Source: CAVXWV01 sp963695415 (lineage in GTDB: Bacteria > Chloroflexota > Anaerolineae > Anaerolineales > UBA4823). Taken from it: a stretch of 64,000 nucleotides of DNA. The stretch spans positions 145,587-209,586 of the forward strand of contig CAVOGL010000024.1 in NCBI GenBank assembly GCA_963695415.1, in the 5' to 3' direction. Each line of letters begins with the position of its first letter. The stretch's first letter is position 1. A program made the translations under genes and the position numbers. Below the pieces are notes generated by a model. That model saw only the letters and a program-made list of their open reading frames with translations, did no database searches and was not told the DNA's origin. Of the stretch, positions 54,490 through 63,861 are shown piece by piece.

Positions 54490-55652
54490 TTACATTCTTG
54501 AAAATACCAGGCAGCAGCGGCTGCAGATCGGGCAGGTTCCCTTCTTGCTCAGGTAACGTCGGAACTGGCGATATTTCGGGTTGTTCCAGATCTCTTCCAA
54601 AGGTTGATCTTTCACATTACCGGCATGGTATTCCCGGCAGATGCCCACCTCGCCATCCGGGTAGATCTTCATCGTTTGCCAGGCGCAGCGTGAGTTGCGC
54701 ACTTTGACCAGCTGCCCAGGATGGTGGTAATAAATTCCGGTTTGCTCGCGGTTTAATTCAGGATACTCGTGGACCAGGAAGCGGCGATTCTTCTTTTAAT
54801 CGCCTGGAGAGCATCAAAGACACAATCGGGATCGATATCCTCCGTGTTTACCTTCCACAGCACGCGTCCATTTTGGGGCAGGTCCGGCTGGTCCGTCCAG
54901 ACCTCCTGGTCTTGGTGGATCGTTTGATCTGACTGAAACTTTTGTTCCTGAACCATTTCATCCGTGTGCATCCACAGGTGATTAAAATTGAGCATATCCA
55001 CACCCAGGGCTTCCGCCAGGGAAAAGGACTCTTGTAGTTCTGTATGGTTGTTATCCATGATGACGGTTGAAATCGCCACCAAAGGTCGGTCTGGCATCCT
55101 CAAGATTTCCTCGATCCCGGCAACTGCTTTTTTATATGCCCCCTGGCTCCTGATCCGGTCATGCGTTTCTTCGCATCCGTCGATGGACACCACCAGCAGG
55201 TCCAACCCGCTCTCGCACAGCTCCGCAGCCCTGGCTTGCAAGAACGAGCCATTGGTGGTCAGGGAACAAAGAAAGCCCCGCCTTTTCAACTCTCGGATGA
55301 AGTCCACCACCTGCGGGTGCAGCAAAGGTTCACCTCCCGTCAGCGAGATGATCGGTTTTCCCGGACAGGTATCCAGGATGTGTTCGAATAACTCCATGGA
55401 CATGAATCCGGCATGGTTCAGGCTGAATTCCGCTGATTCGCTGTAAGCATAATGGCACATCCGGCAGCGCAGGTTGCACCGGTCGGTGATCATGATGCTG
55501 ATCGAGCGCGGTGCCAGGCTCCAGCCTCCCGCCAGACGCCTTTCCAGGGGGTGAATAGCATACCTGCCCGCGTTGACAATCAGCTGGTAGAGGAACAGTG
55601 GATTTTGCCTGAGTCCATGGATGACTTTGGGTATGTCTCTTGTTTCCATCAT
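54490..55652 (-). CDS. Radical SAM/SPASM protein, frameshifted
   Basis: The 4Fe-4S cluster motif is TDRCNLRCRMCHYAYS (near residue 58), followed by ISLTGGEPLLHPQVVDFIRE, SLTTNGSFLQARA and VVSIDGCEETHDRIR. A frameshift near 54785 separates the C-terminal SPASM region (NSRCAWQTMKIYPDGEVGIC, then KDQPLEEIWNNPKYRQFRRY, CPICSRCC). SPASM enzymes modify peptides or other large substrates. No precursor peptide or second radical SAM gene is seen nearby. A strong hairpin lies 20 bp upstream. Confidence 0.88.
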
Positions 55653-55670
55653 ATCTCCCTATTTGACTTT

Positions 55671-55705
55671 CAGGTGGCAGGCACTTTTGAAGTGCCTGTC
55701 ACCTG
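55671..55705. repeat. Long palindromic hairpin, related to the dispersed repeat
   Basis: Arms of 16 nt (55671-55686 and 55690-55705) pair perfectly apart from one G-T wobble, with a 3-nt loop. The flank ACCTGACCTACA matches the ends of the palindromic repeats at 36746 and 43046. It lies in the leader of the radical SAM gene. Confidence 0.7.
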
Positions 55706-55955
55706 ACCTACAGCGTGCGATCAGCTTCTTCTGACACTAAGGAGAGCGTCGTCCGCTTTATCCATTCACCTTTTTGCATATCTTCAGTCTTCCACATTCA
55801 AACTGCCAAAGCGAGAGGATTAACTGCCAAAAACCGCCAGGTTCTTTGGGGAGAAATGGGAACTTGGTCGGTTTGGTTGGTTTTAGGAGATTAATAGGTC
55901 GATATTCTGCAAATCCGCGATTGATTCTCTGAGCTTAATAGTGTAAAACCTTATT

Positions 55956-57803
55956 ATGGGTGCTCTTTATGTTTTCACGTTCGCCATCAACCTCCTGGGT
56001 CTGGTGATAGCCTTGTGGCTTGGTTTATACCTGGTCACGCGCAACCCAAGGTACCTGCCCGCCTGGCTTACAGCATTAACAGCATGGTCGTTGAGCACGC
56101 TATTTATAAATGTGCTCCTGGCGATCAATCCACCTCCGCTTCCAGTCTATTACCATACCTGGCTGCGTTTTATGTTCCCCTTTTGGTCAGTGGCTGCGCT
56201 CTCGCAGGACCCCAATAACTGGCTCCTGGGTTGGGCGGTAGCCCCGGCAATCGTCTTCTGGCACCATGTCACCATATTAATGCGCCCGGGTCGGGTAAAT
56301 GCCTGGCGCTGGGTGCGCATCCTGGGGGGGTATCTGGTGGCATTGCTGGCAATCATCGCCCAGGCAAATGGTTCGCTCCTCTACACATCCTCAGGCAGCG
56401 ACCCCTTATATCTCAACAGCTTGCAGTCAGGAGTCTGGTTCCCGGTGTTTGGCACCGCATTGTTAGTTTTGACCCTTGCCAGTGTGATTAATCTATTTCG
56501 ATCAGCACACGACGCTCCAGAAGCTTTTCCTCGCAAGCAGCTGCTCCTCCTGGCAGCTGCCACGCTTGTGGCTGGGTTGGTTGCTCCGGTTGCCATGGCA
56601 GGCGCTCAGTTAGGATTACCGGTTCCCATGCTGGTTTTGCCGCTCATCCTGACTGTGGTGGTCATCATCATCGGTTATGGGGTAGCCCGTTACAGCGCCT
56701 TGATGGCTGGACGTACCGTTCAACACGATTTCGTCTACAGCCTGTCAGGCGCAATCCTGGTCACACTGGTTTATTTACTCGCCAGTATGTTCCTGGTACG
56801 GATCTTTGGGGCGCCTTCGGTGATCGTCGTATTCGTGCCGGTGCTGGCTGTGGTCACCCACTCCTTAATGACTACTTTCTATCGTGTGCTGGACAGGGTG
56901 TTTTATCGCACGGAGATACGCCAGCTCCGCGCCAACCTTCAGCATCTCATCCAGCGCGCAGAGGAAGGCGAGGCGCTGGAAGACAGCCTGGCGCCCGCTC
57001 TCCAGGCGCTTTGTACATCTGTGCGCGCCAGTTTCGGTTTGGTCCTTGCCTTCGAAGGGCAGGATGTGCGCCAATTAGCCGCATATCGCTGGCAGTTTGG
57101 TGCGCTGGTGGTAGAGCCGTCTTGCCTGCAGGCGGATGATTTCCTCCACCTGGGACCGGGTCAGTTACCCATCCCCCTTGAAGAGGCTGCTTTGCTGGTA
57201 CCGCTGTATGCTGAATCTGAGCAGCTCGGTGCGCTTTTGTTGGGTCGCCCGAACAATGCGATCCACTATTCGGATGAGGATGTAGCGTTTTTATTGAGCA
57301 TGTCCGATCGCATTGAGGATGTGATCTTTTATGTCCGCCAGAAGGGACTCTATGCCCGCCAGATCGCCCAGCTTGCCCGGGCACAGCCACCCGCCCCCCG
57401 GGCTGATCAATCAGTCCACATCCAGGTTGGCGTCGTTGAAGCCTCCCTGCGCAACCTGCATGACTATGCTTTCTTAGGAGATACCCCTCTGGGGGAATTG
57501 AAACTGGTTCGTAACCGTTTAGATCAAAATCAGGTGACCACCCTGGAACGTGGCAAAGCCGTACAGGAAGTCCTGCTGGAGACGGTCGACAAACTGCGCC
57601 CGGTAGGAGCGCTCACTCGCGACCCGCCGCCGCGGGAATGGTATCCTTACCTGATCTTGCGCGATGCTTACTGGGAAGAGAAACCCAACCGGGACATCAT
57701 CATGGATTTATATATCTCAGAAGGGACCTTCAACCGCACCCGCCGCGCCGCCGTCCGTTCGGTAGCCCGAACCCTGGACGAAATGGAAGAAGCTCTGGGC
57801 TGA
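55956..57803 (+). CDS. 7TM sensor-like protein with GAF-like domain, no kinase core
   Basis: The 615-residue protein has eight or nine helices in its first 320 residues (ALYVFTFAINLLGLVIALWL at the start), as in histidine-kinase N-terminal 7TM regions. A GAF-like domain follows (residues 350-470: SLAPALQALCTSVRASFGLV, LIVPLYAESEQLGALLLG-like). No H-box or ATPase motifs are present. The end (ISEGTFNRTRRAAVRSVART) resembles a helix-turn-helix. It may be a transmembrane transcriptional regulator or a partner of a kinase elsewhere. Confidence 0.7.
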   Translation: MGALYVFTFAINLLGLVIALWLGLYLVTRNPRYLPAWLTALTAWSLSTLFINVLLAINPPPLPVYYHTWLRFMFPFWSVAALSQDPNNWLLGWAVAPAIVFWHHVTILMRPGRVNAWRWVRILGGYLVALLAIIAQANGSLLYTSSGSDPLYLNSLQSGVWFPVFGTALLVLTLASVINLFRSAHDAPEAFPRKQLLLLAAATLVAGLVAPVAMAGAQLGLPVPMLVLPLILTVVVIIIGYGVARYSALMAGRTVQHDFVYSLSGAILVTLVYLLASMFLVRIFGAPSVIVVFVPVLAVVTHSLMTTFYRVLDRVFYRTEIRQLRANLQHLIQRAEEGEALEDSLAPALQALCTSVRASFGLVLAFEGQDVRQLAAYRWQFGALVVEPSCLQADDFLHLGPGQLPIPLEEAALLVPLYAESEQLGALLLGRPNNAIHYSDEDVAFLLSMSDRIEDVIFYVRQKGLYARQIAQLARAQPPAPRADQSVHIQVGVVEASLRNLHDYAFLGDTPLGELKLVRNRLDQNQVTTLERGKAVQEVLLETVDKLRPVGALTRDPPPREWYPYLILRDAYWEEKPNRDIIMDLYISEGTFNRTRRAAVRSVARTLDEMEEALG

Positions 57804-57860
57804 AGGCTGACTCGTCCTCCGCTCTCTCCGCCTCGGAGATGATCTCACTAGCTTCGATGA

Positions 57861-57933
57861 CCTCATCGACCTCCAGCTCCATTCCACCCTCGCTGGCACA
57901 AAGATCCTCTGCCTCCGCCGCAAGCTCGGTTTA
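57861..57933 (+). repeat. Direct repeat, copy A, protein-like tail
   Basis: About 72 bp that recur with roughly three-quarters identity at 60808-60881. One frame reads DDLIDLQLHSTLAGTKILCL then RRKLG. The gap 57804-58158 otherwise shows no gene. The copies flank the secreted-protein gene. Confidence 0.55.
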
Positions 57934-58158
57934 TCGCCATCTACATTTCATCTCTGAATGCGTTGGACAAAATATACATGATACAAAGCATCTTGAAAAG
58001 AAAGCGAAAAGTGTCTGATTACAAGCTTACCATTGCCATGTAATCAAAGTATGAATTATTGTATTTTTTCCCCGCGCCATGATAGCGTACGGGCTCTCTG
58101 GGAAATCACCCGAACCCTGAGGTAGGCCTCAACAGCTGAGGATGGGTTGTTTTGCAGC

Positions 58159-60586
58159 TCATATGCCAGACACGAGCAGGTAGTACAGGCGGGAGGCATT
58201 GGCTGAGTATCCGTATCCTTCTGGATTTAGATTTACCAATTCATCCTGGATGATACGTATGGCTTCATCCAGGTCTTCCTGTTCAAAGAGCAGCCTATCA
58301 ACCTCATTTATTTTTAGAAATTTTCCGAGCCCATCTTGCCATTTGTAAATATCATAGGAATTGATATTTCCTCCTGGTAAGTGCGTTATTTTGACCTCAT
58401 TGGCTTGAAAATCGACATCGAAGGTCTGCACCTGTGTTATTTTGACAAGCACCTCGACTTCTGCAGTGAGGTCTTTATGGTGAACGACAAAAATTGCCAC
58501 CTGCTCGCCCGTCTGCAGCACGATTGCCGCCTGGTGAATTCCAGGGAGCGGGAATTTATCCACCCGGATTGGATTGTTTGAGCCGCCAATCGGATGACCC
58601 GGGAAACGTGTCTCGTAATCATAAATTGGAATGGCGGAAAATTCCTGGTCCGTATGTACGAAAATCCAGGATTCGACCGAACGTTCACTGGCAGGAGTGT
58701 CGACCACAACCAGCCAATCATCAATTTCATCGCCGTCAAAGTCGCCTTTTTGTGAGTGGAGAACTGGAACCCCTGCTTGGCGCAACTTACTGGCGACATC
58801 ATCGCCGGGTTTTAGTTTCAAGTTGCGAAGCAGAAGGCGAAAGGCTGCCGCGAATTACACAGCGAATTGTCTGGTGATACCCCCCATTTTTCAGATATCT
58901 TCCTCCGATGTAAATTGTGAATTAAGGTTACGTATTGACTGTATGCTTCAATTCATGGTCGATAAAGCCGCCTGGCAACTCCGATAGATATCAGAGTCTC
59001 CCTGGTACTCCTTTAAAAATGCTGCAGCAGCCATAGCTATCACTGGTTTGGATGGGTCGGACGGTAAATCGACAATCTTTTGAAGTTGATCACGTGCTTG
59101 CCCCACTCTTGAGATCAAAGCATCCACCATCGCCATCTGGAAACGGATGAAATCCGCAAAAGCCGCACCTTGTTCTTCGGGTGGATTTTCCAGCAGGTAT
59201 TCGAAAATTGGCTGGATGCTGTTGAATTCTTCATGATCCATGGCATGACCAATCCAGCCCTGATATATATCATAAGTCAGATTATCCATGCTTGGTAGCT
59301 CCATACGCCGTTCAGCAATTTGGAACCATTCACCATTCCAGATCATCCTTCGGTGAAGAATTGGTTCGATCATGAATGAATGAGTGACATTGATAACAGT
59401 GCTATCGTTTTGATCATTCTCATCATAAACCCCAGGAGAAGTCTCCCCATAAAGTCGTCTTCTGAGCCAAAATTGCCGTGTGTGATTTCTACAAAGCGGT
59501 TCTCCCGCCACTGGTAGATATAAGCATTCAGGTTATTACAGCTAAATTCACGTCCTCCTTCGGCAATAATCAACTCGGGTTGTCCATCGCCTGTCAGATA
59601 CGCGGACTTCGATATCATATCCTCCCGCTAAAGGAAAATTGTGCTTACTGTATCCCGCGCCACTCGGAAAGAACGATCTGGTAATATGCTCCACTGCCAA
59701 ATACATTTTGTGACCATAATAGCCTTTTCAGAATTTTGGATTTCCCACAAGTATGCCGGCTGGTCATCTCCGAACAAATTCATCACAGGTATTAGTGGCC
59801 GTTCTTGGTCAATGAAAATCGCTCTTCTCCGATAGAAGCCGGGTAGGCTTCGAATCCCAACGGTTCTAATCCACTCTTCAAATCAGCAGGATCCAGCCAG
59901 CCTTTGTTGATACGTTCGGAAATCTCATCCACCAGCCACTCATCAGAATCACGCCTATCGAGCGTGTTAGTCAATGCCAGCTGCCATTCCACCTGCTCCC
60001 GGTCTGTCGAGTTGGGATACGCATCAGGCACACGCACCGCGAGGTTCACTAACTGCTGGTAAGTCAAAAAATTGCCACGAAAATCACCAGCGGAAGGGAT
60101 GTCCATATCATCCGGTTCGGTTCATCAGGTAAGTCGGCTGAACCGTTCCCGCCTCGCTCAACTTTTCAACTGGTAATTCCCATCTTGTGGAGTAGGTAAA
60201 GGAGTGAGGAGTCTCAGGATAATTTTGTGCGGATCATGTGATCGGAAATGCTGGGGTAAATAATGGCGTGGGCTGGATTTTACCAGCCGGCAGGGGCAGA
60301 AAAGCCGCGGTCGAAGTAGGTGTAGGTGTTCTCGTAGGTCTCGGCGTGAGGGTGCTCGTAGCGGCCGTGGTAGGGAGGGCGAAGGGTTGATGTCGATATT
60401 GACCAATCTTTCAGTGGGTGTAGATTGGAGTTGTGGGGTAGCCTGCATAGGGCACGCTGAGGGACGGTCACTGATGGATCCTGCCAGCACGAACAACACT
60501 GTGCTAAATAACCCAAGCACAAATTTCCGGCATCTAAAAATTCCAACCTCGGCTAGATTTTTTGGAAGAACTGGTTCACACTGCAA
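58159..60586 (-). CDS. Large secreted protein with FG-GAP/VCBS-like motifs, heavily frameshifted
   Basis: Pieces in several frames share one direction. The 5' end has a signal-like helix (VLGLFSTVLFVLAGSISD) and a Thr/Pro linker; then VKVPDAYPNSTDREQ-like helical residues near 60000; YLTGDGQPELIIAEGGREFS at 59600; MDHEEFNSIQPIFEYLLENP at 59200; and HSQKGDFDGDEIDDWLVVVD at 58750. The last two show calcium-binding-loop patterns of beta-propeller repeats. At least four indels are needed to join them, and near 58900 the reading is unclear, so real decay is possible. Function is unknown. Confidence 0.45.
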
Positions 60587-60807
60587 CTGGTACTATGGCA
60601 TTAAACCAGATGTTGCCAAACAAATCGAGCTTGCATTTTTCTTCTATAGAATGGACATACTTTCCCCTATCGAAGGAAATACTGTAATTCAATCTTGATC
60701 TGGCTCCTGAAGGTCCCTTTCAGGATACAAACTTCCCGTGAAATCCGTGCCTATCCATTAAACAGTGTCTGTGTAATCAAATCAGAACATTTCTGCTGTA
60801 AATTCCG

Positions 60808-60881
60808 ACCTGGTCAACCTCCTCTCAACTCGCCCTCGCCGGCACGGAAAGATCCTCCGCCTCCGCCGCAAGCTCGGTTAA
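60808..60881 (+). repeat. Direct repeat, copy B
   Basis: Second copy of the 72-bp element at 57861-57933, ending in RRKLG and a stop codon in one frame. The surrounding 60590-61460 has no intact gene; it holds this repeat, a PIN-toxin tail and a weak hairpin near 61392. Confidence 0.55.
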
Positions 60882-60960
60882 CAGACCATCCTGTTGGAAA
60901 ACTCCTGTTAGCCATCAACCATCGGGTATCTCGGTAACAAAGTGGATATAGTCAGACAGG

Positions 60961-61110
60961 TTAATCTTGGAGTTTTGCCAGGAATTTGGACACACGCAGG
61001 ATCGGGATCGTCTCGAATACTTTCATGTCCAGGAGATCAGCCTCTCCGAACATTATCGCATTGGCATAGCCTTCAACCGCGGCCTCCAGGAAACTGTTGT
61101 ACTCTGCGTC
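60961..61110 (-). pseudogene. C-terminal remnant of a PIN-domain toxin (VapC-like)
   Basis: The minus strand encodes DAEYNSFLEAAVEGYANAIM, FGEADLLDMKVFETIPILRV and SKFLAKLQD with a stop at 60961. This is the last third of PIN-family ribonuclease toxins, with the conserved acidic pairs (DAEYN for DPKDN, GEADLL for GDKDLL). The upstream catalytic residues and an antitoxin gene are not found. It is probably a relic. Confidence 0.5.
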
Positions 61111-61463
61111 TCAACATAAATCGATCACCGGATGAGGAAAAACCAATTCCCCTCTTATACGGATCAGGTTGATCAATGCGGTAATTTAGTCGGGGAGGAT
61201 GTGAGGCTTGTTTTGGATTTGCGACCTGCTTAAGACTTCGATAATCCCGACCATTAATGGCACCGAATAAACGACCATAAAACTCCAATGCCCCCGAACA
61301 AACTCCAGCCCCCATCTTCCGTCTCCGGTCTTCTGTCAATCTGCGGGAGAGGGTAGGCTCCCACTCCACGGTGGGTAAATAGAACATAATCAGCACCTGG
61401 CTTACTAAATTGGTGCTGGTTTTGTTATCAAGTATTAGTTCAGCAACTTCAAGTAGACCCGCT

Positions 61464-62759
61464 TTATTCGCTCTTCAGCAGCCATTCAGCCAGAGAACGG
61501 ATTGTTATTGTAAAACCATTCCTTGTTATTGTCTCGGTATTTGAATCGGTTATGATCAATCCGGAGGAAACGCCGAGAGCGCCCATCGCATCCACCAACG
61601 CCCGTATCTCTCGTTCACGCTGGCGCGGGATTATCCATACTTTGAGCCACTTGAACCAATTGGCGTGATTCTCGGCAAGTAGAAATCCACCTCATAGCCA
61701 GCCGGGGTAGTGTAATAGTAAATCTCGTGTGTCTTACGCCGCAACGCCAGGAAAGCCGTGTTTTCCATCAATTTGCCAGTGTTGGGAGAAAAACTGAAAC
61801 CAATTGCATTGATCAGTCCAGTATCGATGCTGTATATTTTCTTCGCCGCGATTTGCTGGCGCTTAACCGAATAGTCATACACGTTCATGGTGAATGTAAG
61901 CCAACTATTCTCCAGGTATTCGATATAGTTCTTAATTGTATTGACACTTCCCAGGCGGAACTGCTCTTTTAGCTTATTGAAAGATACCGGGCTGGTAGGG
62001 TTGCTCATCAAGTAGAAAGCCAGCTCTTTCAACGCCCGTACTTCCTCAATGCGATACGCGTGGCAATATCGCGATAGAGGATATCATCATACGGCGTACG
62101 CAGTAGTGGTAGTTCGGGGTACTTCAGTGAGTCAGGAATACCGCCCAGGCGCAGGTACTCGTCAAGAGTGTGTTGCAAGGAGGCTTTCTCGACAGTTATC
62201 AGACGCGTCAGATCAGGGATGGTATATCCCTTGAAGTGCAGGAACTCAACGAAGGAAAATGGGAATAGCTCTATCGGAATGTAACGTCCGGTTAGGCGAG
62301 TGCCCAGCTCGCGGCTGAGCAGCGAAGCATTGGAACCGGTAATGAAGAATTTTATTCCCTGATCCATAAACCGGCGGACGAAGTGTTCCCAACCGGTGAC
62401 GTTCTGAACTTCATCGATTATGAAAACCAAGCGCTCGCCAAAAAGCTCGACCAGAGCCTGGTAGAGATCATTAGCGTCCTCAGTCTGGAATTCCAGGAAG
62501 CGGTCATCCTCGAAGTTGACGTAGTAGAAGCGTTCTTCTCCTAAACGATGTGCAAATTGTGCCAACAGAGTTGATTTACCAACTCGCCGCAGCCCGGAAA
62601 TGACCACAGCATGGGGCAGGTGCATTGCACGCTCAATTTCACCCAATTGCTCCCTCTTCTACTCCGATTTCGGCGCTGCGAGAAAGCCTGTTTCTGTTCC
62701 AGCAACATCGCTTTGATCTGGTCTTTGGACCATTTGGATTTCCAATTATTTTCATCCAT
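61464..62759 (-). CDS. AAA_14/DUF4143 ATP-binding protein, frameshifted
   Basis: The start MDENNWKSKWSKDQIKAM at 62759 is chosen from the promoter. After a shift near 62645, Walker A ISGLRRVGKSTLL, Walker B LVFIIDEVQNVTG, FITGSNASLLSRELG and LFPFSFVEFLHFKGY identify the family. The DUF4143 part (EYLRLGGIPDSLKYPE, ENSWLTFTMNVYDYS) shifts near 62030 and 61680 before the end (TITIRSLAEWLLKSE, stop 61464). About 430 residues, normal. These ATPases are common in mobile and defence contexts but have no assigned job. It may be transcribed without a leader. Confidence 0.88.
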
Positions 62760-62765
62760 ATTGAA

Positions 62766-62810
62766 ATAATACACCAATTAGTTTTCACTGTCAATGAAAA
62801 CTAATTGGTG
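62766..62810 (-). promoter_or_regulatory. Promoter embedded in a perfect 16-bp inverted repeat
   Basis: On the minus strand CACCAATTAGTTTTCA and its exact complement (62772-62787 and 62795-62810) flank a 7-bp loop. The -35 TTGACA occupies that loop (62789-62794), the spacer is 17 bp and consists of the inner arm, and the -10 TATTAT (62766-62771) follows directly. Six bases later comes the ATG at 62759, so the predicted transcript has no leader. Confidence 0.7.
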
Positions 62811-62903
62811 ATTCTAAAAATCCCTGCTTCTGTAAATGAAAGCTTCATCAAAGGAGGGTTCTTTTAATTATCTACTTTGGAGATGCTCTAATCTTATTGA
62901 CTT

Positions 62904-63370
62904 ATGCTTTTTGTCTACCTTACCCATCCCGGCTTGCGGAAGATCACGCTTTACAGCAGCGTAGACCCTCGCAGGCGCGAAGCCTGGATCGAGAAACACT
63001 TCGAAGCCGATGTGTTGATCACCAATCCCCGCCTGGTGCAAACCGGGTTGGATCTGGTCAGTTTCCAGACGGTAGTGTTCTTCGAGCCGGAGTACAGCCT
63101 GTACACCCTTTGGCAAGCTCTTCGGAGGGTGTGGCGTTTGGGGCAAACCCAGCCGGTCAAGGCAGTATTTGCCGTTTACAAAGACGCCATGGAAGCCCGG
63201 GCGCTAGCTTTGATGGGGTGCAAGATGCGTGCAGCCCAGACATTGTATGGAGATGAGGTCGGCGGTGCGATCGTGCCCGTGGAAGAAGGCGATTTCATCA
63301 CAGAGCTGGCGCGGGAGGTTCTGCAAGGTGCAGAGTTGGATGATCTGCAGTCGCTCTTCGCCGACAGTCA
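62904..63370 (+). pseudogene. C-terminal part of an SF2/SNF2-like helicase
   Basis: The frame shows TNPRLVQTGLDLVSFQTVVF, FEPEYSLYTLWQALRRVWRL and QTQPVKAVFAVYKDAMEARA, the last two helicase motifs (V and VI, with Q..R..R) of SNF2-type enzymes. The DEAD-box half is absent: upstream DNA belongs to the AAA_14 promoter region. A remnant of a mobile or phage-like helicase gene is likely. The end is uncertain because the frame runs on into the next gene. Confidence 0.6.
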
Positions 63371-63379
63371 CGGCAGTAC

Positions 63380-63749
63380 CGGCTTTGCTGACAGTTGTCC
63401 CACTTATCCTGGCGGCAGTCTGGCAGCTTTATCAGGGCGGCTGGCAGCTTGTGCTGTTGACCGTCGCTTTAATCTTGATCTCCGACCTGCCCCAGGCGAA
63501 GTGGCGCATTCCGGTTGGATGTGTTGCCGCGGTCCTTGGGTTATCGCTGACCAATTCCCCCAACTTGGTTTATGGCATGTTGGTGATCTTCGCCGTCTGG
63601 GCGATGTGGGAGATCGACGCGAACCGGAGGACGCGGATGCCAAGATCATCATTGCCCTGGTTTTGCTGTTTGCCGATGGTTTATTGTTCATTCCCATTGT
63701 CCTGGTCGGCGGCATCCGGGGAGTGGCAGCTTTGATTCGGCAAGCGTAA
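63380..63749 (+). CDS. Small membrane protein, unknown, frameshifted
   Basis: One frame has LTVVPLILAAVWQLYQGGWQ, LVLLTVALILISDLPQAKW and LVYGMLVIFAVWAMWEIDAN; after a shift near 63630 it continues IIIALVLLFADGLLFIPIVL. Four helices, about 120 residues. It overlaps the end of the helicase frame. I do not recognise it; it may belong with the Flp-like gene that follows. Confidence 0.5.
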
Positions 63750-63861
63750 GACCATCCCCTATACCGTTGCCATCACGCTTGGCACAGCCGCCTGGTTGTG
63801 GTTGGGAGCTTATCGGTGATTGTGATTGGCTTATCTTATCCAGAAAGGAGGTGAAGACGCC

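Noticed and set aside
61073..61396. 107-codon minus-strand frame as an intact gene
   Set aside because: It has no domain pattern, and the PIN-like tail lies in a different frame just after it; more likely decayed DNA.
62904..63749. A single 281-residue helicase-membrane fusion
   Set aside because: The middle (about 63370-63630) is low-quality in that frame, while another frame gives clear membrane helices; two genes with an indel fit better.
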